DNA of 64,000 nucleotides from Magicicada septendecula (Eukaryota > Arthropoda > Insecta > Hemiptera > Cicadidae). Below, in pieces: positions 41,767-53,945 of the stretch. The translations under genes were made by a program, and so were the position numbers. Positions within the stretch are counted from its first letter, which is position 1. Every line of letters starts with the position of its first letter. The notes under the pieces were generated by a model that worked only from the letters and a program-made list of their open reading frames with translations, was not told the DNA's origin and did no database searches. The stretch lies in NCBI GenBank assembly GCA_034769895.1, contig CM068367.1, positions 1,311,891,046 to 1,311,955,045 of the forward strand, written 5' to 3'.

Positions 41767-42447
41767 ATGGCTGAAAAACGAAAGAAGGTTGTGTTAACGA
41801 TTGCACAAAAACTTGAAATGATTTCTAAAATAGAAAATGGCGCTTCAAGGAAGCAGATGTGTTTGAATTACGGGATCGGGGAAACAACAGTGCGAGACGT
41901 TTTAAAGCAAAAAGACAAACTGTTAGCCTTTGCATCAGTGTCGGACAGTGCTTCTGGGATGAAAAAACGAAAAACAATGAAGAAATCCACCTATAATGAA
42001 CTTGACTCGGCATTAGCGGAATGGTTAGCTCAGGTGCGAAGTGAGGGCACCCCCGTGTCTGGTCCTACCATTGCAGCTAAAGCAAAAATCTTTTTTGATT
42101 TGTTAGGCCTGGAAGGAAATTTTGATGCGTCGTCCGGTTGGTTACATCGTTTTAAGAAACGTCATGGAATTAGAGAGATTGGTCTGCACGGAGAGAAGCT
42201 GAGTGGTGATCAACAAGCAGCTGATGATTTTCAACGTGATTTTGAAGAGTTTGTGTTGTCTGAAGATCTGTTATATGAACAAATTTATAACGCTGATGAA
42301 TCAGGGCTTTTTTGGAAGTGTCTTGCCACTCGTACTTTAGCATTTGAAAGTGAACATCAAGCGGCAGGTCACAAAAGTAGCAAGGAAAGAATTACAATCT
42401 TGCCATGCAGCAACGCTGCGGGTAGTCACAAACTAGGCTTCTTGTAA
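41767..42447 (+). CDS. Tigger transposase, N-terminal part
   Basis: 226 codons from MAEKRKKVVLTIAQKLEMI. Residues about 8-50 are a pipsqueak-type helix-turn-helix, residues about 75-135 a CENP-B-type HTH (WLAQVRSEG, GWLHRFKKRHGI), and NADESGLFW (about 177-185) holds the first catalytic Asp of the DDE domain. It cuts and pastes the element at TA sites. The frame stops after HKLGFL because of a one-base indel near 42436; the conserved reading continues in the next frame. Confidence 0.93.
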   Translation: MAEKRKKVVLTIAQKLEMISKIENGASRKQMCLNYGIGETTVRDVLKQKDKLLAFASVSDSASGMKKRKTMKKSTYNELDSALAEWLAQVRSEGTPVSGPTIAAKAKIFFDLLGLEGNFDASSGWLHRFKKRHGIREIGLHGEKLSGDQQAADDFQRDFEEFVLSEDLLYEQIYNADESGLFWKCLATRTLAFESEHQAAGHKSSKERITILPCSNAAGSHKLGFL

Positions 42448-43379
42448 TCGGTAAACCTAAGAAACCGAGGTCTTTTAAGGGGACAAGAGCAGAAAATTTA
42501 CCAGTTGATTATTTCAACCAAAAAAAAGGTTGGATGAACCAGGAGATTTTTCAAGAATGGTTTGAAAACATTTTTGTGCCTCAAGTACGTAAACATCTTG
42601 ACTCAAAAAATTTGCCAAAGAAGGCTGTTTTGTTAATTGACAACGCGCCTTCACACCCAGCTACATGTGTGCTTAAATCTTCTGACGGGCAAATCTTCGA
42701 AAAGTTTTTGCCCCCAAATGTTACTGCGCTAATACAACCTATGGACCAGGGAGTCATTGCAACCATGAAGAGAACATACAGAACAAAGTTGTTACTGTCA
42801 AAAATCGAAGAAGGCTGCGATCTCAAAGAATTTTGGAAGAATTATACAATTTTGGATAGCATTTACGATATTGCGTCTGCATGGGATTACATCAAACCCT
42901 CAACCCTTGTTAAATCATGGAGAAAACTCTTTCCGAGTATCGAAACAAATGTCAACCAAAACATTTGTGAAGAAGAGAATGAAGTCATGCCGACCGCTAC
43001 ACTTGTTGACCTAGTGACATCCGTTCCGGGAGGTGAGAATGTCGACGAAGAGAACATAGAAGAGTGGATGAAATGCGACGCAAGTGAGCCGTGGTTTGAA
43101 CGACTGACTGACGTAGAGATAACGAACAAAGCAATGGGAGTGAACGAGAACGAAGAAGAACAAAGTGAAAGTGAAGAAGACGAGGCGCCTGCGCGGATGA
43201 CACACGAAACTGCTTTTCAGCACGTAGACGGATTGCTTCAATATTTAGAGGAACAAGACGACGACGCACATCTGGCAGAAAAACTCATGTTAAGGAAAGT
43301 ACAATCTAGAATAAAGAAAAGGCGTTTCCAAAGCAATAAGCAAAAACGAGTGACTGTTTTTTTAAAAAGGCATAATTGA
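42438..43379 (+). CDS. Tigger transposase, C-terminal part (shifted frame)
   Basis: 314 codons from the frameshift point: LLVIGKPKKPRSF, then NQEIFQEWF, the second catalytic Asp in VLLIDNAPSHP, then LIQPMDQGVIATMKRTYR typical of Tigger, and an acidic C-terminus. With the N-terminal part it makes a full-length transposase of about 540 residues with a single lesion, so the copy is young but inactive as written. Confidence 0.92.
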   Translation, partial: LLVIGKPKKPRSFKGTRAENLPVDYFNQKKGWMNQEIFQEWFENIFVPQVRKHLDSKNLPKKAVLLIDNAPSHPATCVLKSSDGQIFEKFLPPNVTALIQPMDQGVIATMKRTYRTKLLLSKIEEGCDLKEFWKNYTILDSIYDIASAWDYIKPSTLVKSWRKLFPSIETNVNQNICEEENEVMPTATLVDLVTSVPGGENVDEENIEEWMKCDASEPWFERLTDVEITNKAMGVNENEEEQSESEEDEAPARMTHETAFQHVDGLLQYLEEQDDDAHLAEKLMLRKVQSRIKKRRFQSNKQKRVTVFLKRHN

Positions 43380-44026
43380 ACACTTTTTGTTAACAGTACA
43401 GTATTGTTTTTTGTTTACTGTTCTTTATTTTAGTGACTTAGACGTAGAGCAAAGGTTTCTGCTGTACTGTACATATTTTAAAAGTTTTACATATTATGTT
43501 TTTTTTACAATAAAACATAGTTTTTATGCTGAAATATTTTTTTTCGTGCTTACACCTCATTTTTAGTCTTTTTTCGGGTTATCCGCGATTTTCACTATCC
43601 GCGGTGCCCTTGCCACCCAATTCCGCGGATAATCGGGGCTCTACTGTACTGAAATTTATCGCGGGAATTGCATACTTTGTAAATGAAGTGGTTGACATCT
43701 CAGTTTACTGGAAACCCCGAATACATTTAGTCCTGAGTTTTTAATCATTGTTTTAAATTGAAAAAAACTTCGTTGTTTGCAGGTTCTTATAGTCGAGAAA
43801 ATTTTGAAGTTCAATTAATTAATAAATGTATGTCCTTTTTATCTCGGAAACGGCTCTAACGATTTTCTCGAAATAAATAATAAATAGCTGTTGCTATGAA
43901 TGTAAATAAACAAACTAAGAGTTGAGAATTTGTACAATCTATGTAATCCTATACTATTAAGCGAGCAATAATTGTACAATTACGTACAAAGTGAAACTCC
44001 GTAGCGAAGCACGGGTATTTTGCTAG

Positions 44027-44880
44027 TGTTAATATATTTGATTTAATTATGCTTTTCAAATCAATGATGGTACAGTCAATTTATTTATATACAGATGGTC
44101 CATATCTTATCTAAGTGATGAAATCAAGGACCATTATTATCATCCACAGTTAAAGTTTGTAGTTTTTTTTTAATACTTCTTAAAGTTTTTGATAAAACAA
44201 TGGGATTTTCCTACAAACTAGGTTAAATTTTTCAAAACAGAGTTCTGAAACATTTGACTATTATTATTTATTCAGGGGTTATCATTGACAGTACGATGGG
44301 AGTCCCTACTTGATTTCTCTTAAATTATTCAATGTATGAAAATGGAATTACGCAGGTACTTCTTGCCATAATAAGGTTTCAAAACAAAAAGGCAAATGAG
44401 ATCTCAAAAAAGAAAATTGTGTGACATCTACCATTTGTTCAAATATTATAGACAATTGAAGTTTTACTTATTATAACACGCACACACACACACACACACG
44501 TCTGCTGCTATCACGTATGTGAGATGTTTATAGCTTTAGATGACCATATTTTTCTCTGCCCTATATAAAATTTGTTAGTTTTTGCATTCTATTCTGTAGA
44601 TCCCATTGTTTAGTGTATCATCATTATTGTACAACCTATTTAGTATTTTCACAGTAAGACTATAGCTTGAACATGTAAATGCATAAAAAAACAAATATTT
44701 ATAAATTTACTTTATAAAACCAAACATGTAATAAATGTAGCACATGACTTTTCAGACATCAACAACATGACACTAATAGAAGACACACCATACAAAGACA
44801 CTATAGTGAGAATTTGAGAAAACCTGTAAAACATAAAACACAAAACAAACCAAAACCTGAACAAACACGAATCAGTACAA
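44027..44880. other. Unassigned AT-rich spacer
   Basis: Contains a short (CA)n tract (44480-44499). No gene or known repeat recognised. Confidence 0.5.
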
Positions 44881-44895
44881 AGGATGACATAATTT

Positions 44896-45013
44896 TTACT
44901 TCCATGTTCCTTAAGGAAATGGAAGTATGGTGATGGCAAAAAAAATCGTGTTCGAGATTATTGCAGATTCTGATTGTACTACACTCAAAACATGAAAAAA
45001 GTCATTTTTCGAA

Positions 45014-45065
<52 letters not shown>
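44896..45065 (+). repeat. Head module of the 160-bp repeat element, copy 1
   Basis: Starts with a near-palindrome ACTTCCATGTTCCTTAAGGA (44899-44927) and runs through TGATGGCAAAAAAAATCGTG, CAAAACATGAAAAAAGTCAT and a (GT)n tract (45018-45064). The same module, with a shorter GT tract, occurs at 47608-47755 ahead of the second large array. Confidence 0.85.
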
Positions 45066-45066
<1 letters not shown>

Positions 45067-45074
45067 TGTAGATT

Positions 45075-46700
45075 TTTTTTCTATGGCAAACGATAACAGC
45101 CGCAAATTCAAACAGAATCAAATAATTTTTTGCATACAGTCCTTATTTGTAGAGTACTCAAGACCTATTGTTTTTGGTGAAGATCGGTTAAGGGAAAGGG
45201 GTAGTTTACTGGCAACGGTTTTTTTTAATCAAGGGTAATTTTTTTCTATGGCAAACGATAACAGCCGCAAATTCAAACAGAATCAACTACTCTTTTGCAT
45301 ACAGCCCTGAAATATAGAGTTCTCAAGACCTATTGGTTTTGGTGAAGATCGGTTAAGAGAAAGGGGTAGTTTACCAGCAACGGTTTTTTTTTTAATCAAG
45401 GGTAATTTTTTTCTATGGCAAACGATAACAGCCGCAAATTCAAACAGAATCAACTACTCTTTTGCATACAGCCCTGAATTATAGAGTTCTCAAGACCTAT
45501 TGGTTTTGGTGAAGATTGGTTAAGATAAAGGGGTAGTTTACCTGCAACATTTTATGTTTTAAGAGGGTATTTTCTATGGCAAACGATAAGAGTCGCATAT
45601 TCAAACAAAATCAAAAAATTTTTTCTATACAGCTCTGATTTGTAGAGTACTCAAGATCTGTTGTTTTTGGTGAAGATCGGCTAACGGGAAAGGGGTAGTC
45701 TACCAGCAACGTTTTTCTTATCAAGGGTAATTTTTTTCTGTGGCAAACGATAGCCGCAAATTCAAACAGAATCAAATAATTTTTTGCATACAGCATTGAT
45801 TTGTAGACTACTCAAGACCTGTTGTTTTTGGTGAAATCGGTTAAGGGAAAGGGGTAGTTTAACGGCAACATTTTTTTTTTATCAAGGGTAATTTTTTCCT
45901 ATGGCAAACGATAACAGCTGCAAATTCAAACAGAATCAACTAGTCTTTTCCATACCTTTTTTAATTATACCGAACTCAAGGTGTGTTGATTTTGTTGAAG
46001 GTCGGTTAAGGGAATGGGGTAGTTTACCTGCAACCTTTTATGTTTTAACAAGGGTAATGTTTTCTATGACGAACGATAACTGCCGTAAATTCAAACAGAA
46101 TCAACTACTCTTTTGCATACCTGTTTTTAGTTATACAGAACTCAAGGTCTGTTGATTTTGTTGAAGATCGGTTAAGGGAAAGGGGTAGTTTACCTGCAAC
46201 GTTTTATATTTTAACAAGGGTATTTATTATGGCAAACGATAAGAGCCGCAAATTCAATAAGAATCAAATAATTTTTTGCATACAGCCCTGAATTGTAGAG
46301 TACTCAAGACCTATTGTTTTTGGTGAAGATCGTTTAAGGGAAAGGGGTAGTTTACCAGCAACGTTTTTTATCAAGGGTAATATTTTTTCTATGACAAACG
46401 ATAACTACCGTAAATTCAAAGAAAATCAAATATTTTTTTGCATACGTTCCTAAATTGTAGAGAGCTCAAGGCTTGTTCATTTTGGTGAAGATCGGTAAAG
46501 GGAAAGGGGTAGTTTACCTGAAACATGTTATGTTGTAACAAGAGAAATGTTTTCATGACGAACGATAACTGCCGCAAATTGAAACAGAATCATATATTTT
46601 TTTGCATGCATCCCTGCATTGTAGAGGACTGAAGGTCTATTGATTTTGGTGAAGATCAGTTTAGAGAAACGGGTTTTTTACCTGCAACGTTTTATGTTTT
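45075..46700 (+). repeat. Tandem array 1 of a ~160-bp repeat, about ten units
   Basis: Each unit has TATGGCAAACGATAACAGCC, GCAAATTCAAACAGAATCAA, TTTTTGCATACAGCCCTGAA, GAGTACTCAAGACCTATTG, GGTGAAGATCGGTTAAGGGA and GGGGTAGTTTACCTGCAACG. The CAAACGATAA mark recurs at about 45087, 45251, 45419, 45579, 45743, 45903, 46068, 46233, 46395 and 46558. Short open frames in it are shadows. Confidence 0.95.
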
Positions 46701-46740
46701 AACAAGAGTAAAGTACTTAATTTTGATAAATAAAGTATCT

Positions 46741-47190
46741 TGATAAGAAGCTCATAATAATCCACTGTAGAAACGTAGATGAAATATCTATAAATGAAGA
46801 GGTTTGGTGAACGGGGTGGGGGTAATTTTCTATAAATGAAAATTATAGATGAAGGGGGAGGGGAGAATTTTGTACGTGTACTACGTTATCGGAAACAAAG
46901 AAGTAGTTCTTTGTTAAAATTCCTTCCCGGGCTGTTTAGCCGTAGTCCAATGTTTTCTGCAAAACCAGACTTTTCGGCAATGCCATCGACTTCCATCTCA
47001 GTGAAAATCGAGTGCGAAAACGTGAGGTGGTATACGTTAGTGACCACAGTACTGTGGTTTAAGGCAGAAGCAATAAGTAGAAAGAAGTAGTTTCTATGGA
47101 AATATTTCATTTCGAATATGATTTTAAATAAAAATCTTAGAACATGGAAGTCATGTATGGTTCTCCATATCGATATTTTCGAAAAGTGTC
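46741..47190 (+). repeat. Tail module of the 160-bp repeat element, copy 1
   Basis: Contains ACGTTATCGGAAACAAAGAAG, ATTCCTTCCCGGGCTGTTTA, CCATCGACTTCCATCTCAGT and ends ATGTATGGTTCTCCATATCG. A diverged copy lies at 50215-50520 after the third array, so head, array and tail form a repeated unit. Confidence 0.85.
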
Positions 47191-47194
47191 TGTC

Positions 47195-47535
47195 TGTATG
47201 TCTATCTGTCTATAGATTTTTTTCTATGTCAAACGATAACAGCCGCAAATTCAAACAGAAGCAAATAATTTTTTGGATGCAGCCCTGATTTCTAGAATAC
47301 TCGAGACCTATTGTTTTTGGTGAAGATCGGTTAAGGGAAAGGGGTAGTTTACCGGCAACGGTTTTTTTTTTTTATCAAGGGTAATTTTTTTCTATGTCAA
47401 ACGATAACAGCCGCAAATTTAAACAGAATCTACTACTCTTTTGCATACAGCCCTGAATTGTAGAGTTCTCAAGACCTGTTGTTTTTGGTGAAGATCGGTT
47501 AAGGGAAAGGGGTAGTTTACCTCCAACGTTTAATA
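47195..47535 (+). repeat. Tandem array 2 of the ~160-bp repeat, two units
   Basis: Two units (marks at about 47228 and 47397) directly after the first tail, introduced by CGAAAAGTGTCTGTCTGTATG. Followed by 47536-47607, which carries no repeat. Confidence 0.9.
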
Positions 47536-47607
47536 CAAATGCTACCTATTACTTTCTCAATTGACCTACATTTTCCCACGCAGCTACCAATTTGTACTTA
47601 CAGTTTT

Positions 47608-47755
47608 ACTTCCATATTCCTTAAGGAATGGAAGTATGGTGATGGCAAAAAAAATCGTGTTCGAGATTATTGCAGATTCTGATTGTACTACACTCAAAAC
47701 ATGAAAAAAAGTCGTTTTCCGAAAAGTGTCTGTGTGTGTGTTTGTGTGTGTGTCT
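47608..47755 (+). repeat. Head module of the 160-bp repeat element, copy 2
   Basis: Same near-palindrome (ACTTCCATATTCCTTAAGGA) and the same following sequence as 44896-45065. Confidence 0.85.
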
Positions 47756-47759
47756 GTAG

Positions 47760-49375
47760 ATTTGTTTTCTATGGCAAACGATAACTGCCGCAAATTCAAA
47801 CAGAATCAAATAATTTTTTGCATACAGCCCTGATTTGTAGAGTACTCACGACCTGTTGTTTTTGGTGAATATCGGTTGAGGGAAAGGGGTAGTTTACCTG
47901 CAACGGTTTTTTTTATCAAGGGAAATTTTTTTTATTGGCAAACGATAACAGCCGCAAATTCAAACAGAATCAAATAATGTTTCGCATACAGCCCTGAATT
48001 GTAGAGTTCTCAAGACCTGTTGTTTTTAGTGAAGATCGGTTAAGGGAAAGGGGTAGTTTACCTGTAACGTTTTATGTTTTAACAAGGGTATTTCCTATGG
48101 CAAACGATAACAGCCGCAAATTCAATCAGAATCAAAAGATTATTTGCATACAGCCCTGATTTGTAGAGTACTCACGACCTATTGTGTTTGGTGAAGATCG
48201 GTTGAGGGAAAGGGGTAGTTTACCTGCAACGGTTTTTTTTTATCAAGGGAAATTTTTTTTTTGGCAAACGATAACAGCCGCAAATTCAAACAGAATCAAA
48301 TAATGTTTCGCATACAGCCCTGAATTGTAGAGTTCTCAAGACCTATTGTTTTTGGTGAAGATCGGTTAAGGGAAAGGGGTAGTTTACCTGTAACGTTTTA
48401 TGTTTTAACAAGGGTATTTCCTATGGCAAACGATAACAGCCGCAAATTCAATCAGAATCAAAAGATTATTTGCATACAGCCCTAAATTGTAGAGTTCTCA
48501 AGACCTATTGTTTTTGGTGAAGATCGGTTGAGGGAAAGGGGTAGTTTACCTGCAACGTTTTTTTAACAAGGGTATTTTCTATGGCAAACGATAACAGCCG
48601 TAAATTCAAACAGAATCAAATAATGTTTTGCATACAGCCCTGATTTGTAGAGTACTCAAGACCTATTGTTTTTGGTGAAGATCGGTTAAGGGAAAGGGGT
48701 AGTTTACCGGCTATGTTTTATGTTTTAACAGGGGTATTTTCTATGGCAAACGATAACAGCCGTAAATTCAAACAGAATCAAATAAGTTTTTGCATACAGC
48801 CCTGATTTGTAGAGTATTCAAGACCTATTGTATTTGGTGAAGATCGGTTAAGGGAAAGGGGTGTTTACCGGCTATGTTTTATGTTTTAACAGGGGTATTT
48901 TCTATGGCAAAAGATAACAGCAGCAAATTCAAACAGAATCAAATAATTTTTTGCATACAGCCCTGAATTGTAGAGTACCTATTGTTTTCGGAGAAGATCG
49001 GCTAAGGGAAAGGGGTAGTTTACCTGCAGCGTTTTTTTATCAAGGGTAATTTTTTTTGTCAAACGATAACAGCCTCAAATTCAAACAGAATCAAATAATG
49101 TTTTGCATACAGCCCTGAATTGTAGAGTTCTCAAGACCTTTTGGTTTTGGTGAAGATCGGTTAAAGGAATAGGGTAGTTTACCTGCAACATTTTATGTTT
49201 TAACAAGGGTAATTTTTTCTGACGAACGGTAACTGCCGCATATTCAAACAGAATCAAACAGTTTTTTGCATACATCCCTGAATTGTAGTGATCTCAAGGC
49301 CTTTTGACTTTGGTGAAGTTCGGTTAAGGGGAAGGGGTAGTTTACCTGCAACCTTTTACGTTTTAACAACAGTAA
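47760..49375 (+). repeat. Tandem array 3 of the ~160-bp repeat, about ten units
   Basis: Marks at about 47774, 47938, 48098, 48260, 48425, 48585, 48741, 48906, 49061 and 49222. Some neighbouring unit pairs are almost identical to the pair before (47938-48260 and 48260-48585), showing expansion by two-unit steps. Confidence 0.95.
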
Positions 49376-50214
<839 letters not shown>

Positions 50215-50520
50215 ATATATGTGTACAACGTTATCGGCAACAAAGAAGTAGTTTTTGTTAAAATTCCTTCCCGGGATGTTTGGCCGTAGTCCAATGTTTT
50301 CTACAAAACCAGACATTTCGGCAGTGCCATCGACTTCCACCATCAGTGAAAATCGAGTGCGATAACGTGAGGTGGTATACGTTAGTGACCACAGTACTGT
50401 GGTTAAGGCTGAAGCAGTAAGTAGAAAGAAGTAGTTTCTATGGTAATATTTCATTTCGAAAATGATTTTAAATATAAATCTTAGAACATGGAAGTTATGT
50501 ATGGTTCTCCATACCGATAT
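50215..50520 (+). repeat. Tail module of the 160-bp repeat element, copy 2
   Basis: Diverged copy of 46871-47170 (GCAACAAAGAAGTAG, ATTCCTTCCCGGGATGTTTG, AACATGGAAGTTATGTATGG). Confidence 0.85.
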
Positions 50521-51460
50521 TTTAAACAGTGAACATTGGAAATACAGAACAAATTATACAATAAATCCAACACCCTGTACAGTTACAATATACTCTGCAC
50601 AATAACACATTAACATTAGCATAGTATTCAGTTAGAAGTACTAAGGTAATATAATATTAACACATCAAGAAGAGAACTGTAACAAAAAGTGCTTATATTA
50701 TTAAATAATTATTATTTATAATGTATGCGTTTTTGTTGGGTCTTTCTTCTGCCTTAGCAAAAAACTTTATACTTTTTGTTATTACTGGTGTGACCTTATT
50801 GAACCTTTCATGTGACTGATTACAATATGTATTCTAGACCATTCATTTTCATAACCTAACCTCACTTGATTTGTAAATTAACTTTTAATATAGTGTCATA
50901 ACTGTTTTTATACGGTAATTCAAAACAAATTTAAACATCCGCTACTGGTGCATCTCAAACCAATAAAATTTTTGCATTTAAATTTTCAATTTATTGTCTG
51001 TTTACATTTCTGTTACGTCCGAGTTTTTGTTGAGGTTGTTCACGGTTATTTTCTTTTTCACGCATTACATAGCAAGTCACGTTTGGACATCAAAGACACA
51101 GGTCATGTGATCTGATTGTATATCAGCTGATTTAAATTATTTAATAAGAAAGTTGGACTTCTTATTATGATGTAGTGGAGAAAATATTTCACACATAAAT
51201 ATTTTACATAAAATTTATATTTACATAACACTACATTTATTGCTAAAAGAACCTAGTCTGAAACTCTGTCAATTGTCTCTTAATCCTACTTTCAGTAATT
51301 TTAGTTCTCTCTCTCTCTCTCTCTCTCTCTCCTTCTCATGCTCTCTCCCCCCACTCTCCCTCACTCTCTCCTTTACAGCCCTATGTAAGCCTTGGCCTCC
51401 TCTACAACACATCAACATCATCACTACTTACGCCTCATAAATTTTATTAACTGGGTGGCT
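50521..51460. other. Unassigned AT-rich DNA
   Basis: No coding signal or repeat family recognised apart from a (CT)n tract at 51307-51332. Confidence 0.5.
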
Positions 51461-51469
51461 TTAAACATG

Positions 51470-52060
51470 TCTGTTTGGTTCTCGTCTTTTTTTCTAGCCC
51501 ATGTCTCAGAAGCATAAGTTAATATGGTGCGAGGTTTATTAGATAACACATTTTTTAGTACTAGTTAATAGTGTATTTTTAAAGTGATTTAAAAGTCCAC
51601 AGTAAGTCTATTTCCTTCTATTAGACTTGCTCTAATTTGCTGCAATTAATAATTTCCCCATATTACTAAGGACGCTAAGATTTTCTACCCTGTCAAAGCA
51701 GTAGTTAGTTGCCAATGTTGATTACTGATAGCATATTTGGACAACAGGATTTTTCTGGTGCCAGATTTTTAGCTTTAAACTGGTTCATTTGAAGCTCTAT
51801 TTTTTTAGACGTTTCATCTATTGCCAGGAAAGGTTCCTCCTATTCCCTGCAATAATGTCTAGATCATCATCATAACATAATACCTGTGCTGATTGACAGC
51901 ATTCTGTATCTTGTGTTTAAACTTCTAATTCGCTTACGACTTTTCTAGTACAATACTAAACAGTAGCTATGAAATAGGATCCTCTTGGTGAAGCTCATTT
52001 TTAATACTTAGTGCCCCTGAGATGCTTCCAGCAAACCTGACTACACTATATTTGTCTATG
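51470..52060 (-). pseudogene. Decayed LINE reverse transcriptase fragment
   Basis: On the minus strand, several frames together give the RT motifs in the right order: NELHQEDPIS then FSIVLEK (near 52010-51955), VVSELE, then CYDDDLDIIAG with the YxDD-type catalytic site (near 51870), and finally RTILTYASETW (near 51515-51545), the thumb motif of many insect and vertebrate LINE ORF2 proteins. Stops and frameshifts lie between the motifs, so it is an old, dead fragment. Clade not determined. Confidence 0.8.
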
Positions 52061-52900
52061 TTATAATGTTTATTTACTATTTATATAATGTTTATATTTA
52101 TATAGCATTGCATTCATTATTTAAAAAAATCCTAATCTGAAATCTTCAGGCAAATAACTAGTAGCCCTACTTTTCATTAGTTTAACTTTTATATTCAACA
52201 TGTGGAAATTTTATAAATAAAAACAGAGTGAGATCACCATTGATACTGGCAACATTAAAACAGCCACTTAAGAAATATTAACACAGATGTTGCTGAAACA
52301 CTGACTGAAGAAAAATAAAGGACTACAGATTTAAAACCTTATAAACCAAAACAAAAAGCAATGATTTATTTACAACTTTTCACAATATTGTTACATAACT
52401 TCAGTTGTATAAAGGAATAGATTCTGTTTACATTTAGCTTTACTTTTAAGATCTGTTCTTCTTTAATAAACAACCCAAAAATTGGTTTGGACCTCTCTGG
52501 TTAAATTTGCACTTACTGCATGGACAAACACAGATATATGGGACAGATAACACCAGTTATAAATGGTTAAGTGGAGAAGTACATTACTCACTGGTTTGCC
52601 ATTGGCTTGAAGGGAAGAGTAACTGTCTAAAACATAAACTGTGTTTTGTTTGTGTCAGGATTTTGACTCAAGCTGTATGGTAGAATGAATGTACATTAAC
52701 CACTTCCAAAAAGGTCAGTTTATGTTATTTAATATACAAGCATTGAGATTAAAAGTTTAATACATTGAATTTTTTAAACACAAAATCGTCTTTATCAATA
52801 TTAAACATACTAAGAAAATTTCCTCAATTACTTAAAAAAAATTAAAACTATATACACAAATATACTGGCACAGTAAGACAAATGTAATTTCGTATACAAG
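52061..52900. other. Unassigned AT-rich DNA
   Basis: No gene or known repeat recognised. Confidence 0.5.
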
Positions 52901-52904
52901 TGGT

Positions 52905-53110
52905 GGAGCCAAAGGCTGCTGACACATGGGCCACTCTGTGGCACCACTCAGTCGCACCCGGTTGTTTTGCATGGTTTTAAATTATACCCTTGCACACGAG
53001 CGACTTTGGCAGGCAGAAGCCAGTCCCCGCCACGAATGGAGACGATTTGTGGCGTTGGAGCTTACACACGGGCCACTTTCAGTCGTGCCACAGCAGTGTT
53101 CAGAGTAGTG
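52905..53110 (+). other. GC-richer block with ACACRYGGGCCACT direct repeats
   Basis: ACACATGGGCCACTCTGTGG (52922), CACACGAGCGACTTTGGC (52993) and ACACACGGGCCACTTTCAG (53064) are related motifs in a 200-bp block just upstream of the MADF exon. They resemble the subterminal CACACGNGCGACT repeats I recall in some PIF/Harbinger transposons, which would also fit the MADF protein next door. No matching inverted terminus was found. Confidence 0.45.
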
Positions 53111-53229
53111 TTGTGAAGCGTATACTAACACTGTAATTTCTATAAAACTTTTGGAGCTTTCTTACTATTTGTTTTTAAACTGTATAAGACTTTCTTGTTT
53201 CTGAAAACTATTTAAAAACTTTAACTATC

Positions 53230-53407
53230 ATGTCGGATTTTGATTCTGGTCGATTTATAATTGAAGTGGAATGGAGACCGGGAATTTGGGACCCGAGATG
53301 CAATGAATATTCAAACAATATGGCAAAAGGGAGAGCATGGGAACAGCTCTGTTATATTTTTGTATCAGGCTTCAGAGAAATGGACAGCCTGATGAAAAAT
53401 AAATCAG
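53230..53407 (+). CDS. First exon of a MADF-domain protein
   Basis: 59 codons from ATG at 53230 (MSDFDSGRFIIEVEWRPGIWD) up to a splice donor AAATCAG|GTATGT. RFIIEVEWRPGIWDP followed by AWEQLCYIF matches the MADF fold (conserved hydrophobic I-V, W-D, AW) of Adf-1-like DNA-binding proteins, which also occur as accessory proteins of PIF/Harbinger transposons. Nothing recognisable continues it before element D at 54022, so the gene is either truncated by D or resumes beyond the window. Host gene or transposon gene cannot be decided here. Confidence 0.6.
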
Positions 53408-53749
53408 GTATGTTTCTAATCAGTACTGTAGTAAAGTATGTAATAAAAATTATAATAGCAGTAATAATAATAAAGTAGGCCTACTGCACTAAACTAAAGT
53501 GTAAACTTCATAAAACAACTAAAGTCATAAATGCCTAAAGTTGGTAGACATTATATTGTGTAATTATATTATGACAGAAATGTAGGTGTATGTAATAGAA
53601 TAGAAACAAAATACATATACAAGGTCTACGAAGTGCAGTATTTGACTAATGTCTAAGTTTGTATAATGTGAGAACTTATGCAATCCGAAAAAAAACTTCG
53701 GTCCCATGCAATTCCGCTTTGAACAAGTTTTTCTATATATATTTTCTCT

Positions 53750-53945
53750 ATTATTAATAATAATAAAACTTTTCATACAAGAATATATTTTTAATTATTT
53801 TTTTAATATAACACTGTTTCAATAGCATTTAACAAACATCATCAAATATACAAATTAAAAATTATTTAAATTAACAGTATTTAAACAGTGTTATATTGAA
53901 AAAATATATTCTTGTACGAAAAGTTTTATTATTATTAATAATAAT
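53750..53945. repeat. Foldback repeat with arms of about 65 bp
   Basis: Left arm 53750-53819 (TTATTAATAATAATAAAACT...AATATAACACTGTTT) is the reverse complement of 53883-53945, with a loop of about 63 bp. Small MITE-like hairpin or a snap-back duplication; no clear target duplication. Confidence 0.8.

Larger units (their letters stand above)
41435..43646 (+). mobile_element. Tigger/pogo-family DNA transposon
   Basis: A 2,212-bp element with inverted termini CAGTAaAGCCCCGATTATCC / CAGTAgAGCCCCGATTATCC (one mismatch in 23 bp), flanked by TA duplications (41433-41434, 43647-43648). Helitron copy 1 shows the empty site (AAACCAAATAATGAAATTT at about 39049). It holds one transposase gene broken by a frameshift. 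The right end also has inner repeats of TATCCGCG (43578-43605). Confidence 0.95.
39435..44026 (+). mobile_element. Composite Helitron copy 2, directly adjacent to copy 1
   Basis: It starts TCTATATATATAAAAGAGAAATACC with no gap after the CTAG of copy 1. It repeats the same order: X part ending AAATCGGCTAG at 41261 (hairpin 41234-41249), 9-bp ATATAGATA, Y part from 41271 ending TTTTGCTAG at 44026 (hairpin 43999-44014). The Y part is interrupted by a Tigger element at 41435-43646. Exact head-to-tail joining of CTAG to TC is expected for rolling-circle concatemers or for insertion next to an existing copy. Confidence 0.82.

Noticed and set aside
45075..49375. Possible CRISPR-like array because of regular ~160-bp repeats
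   Set aside because: There are no short direct repeats with unique spacers; the whole 160-bp unit is repeated, as in a eukaryotic satellite.
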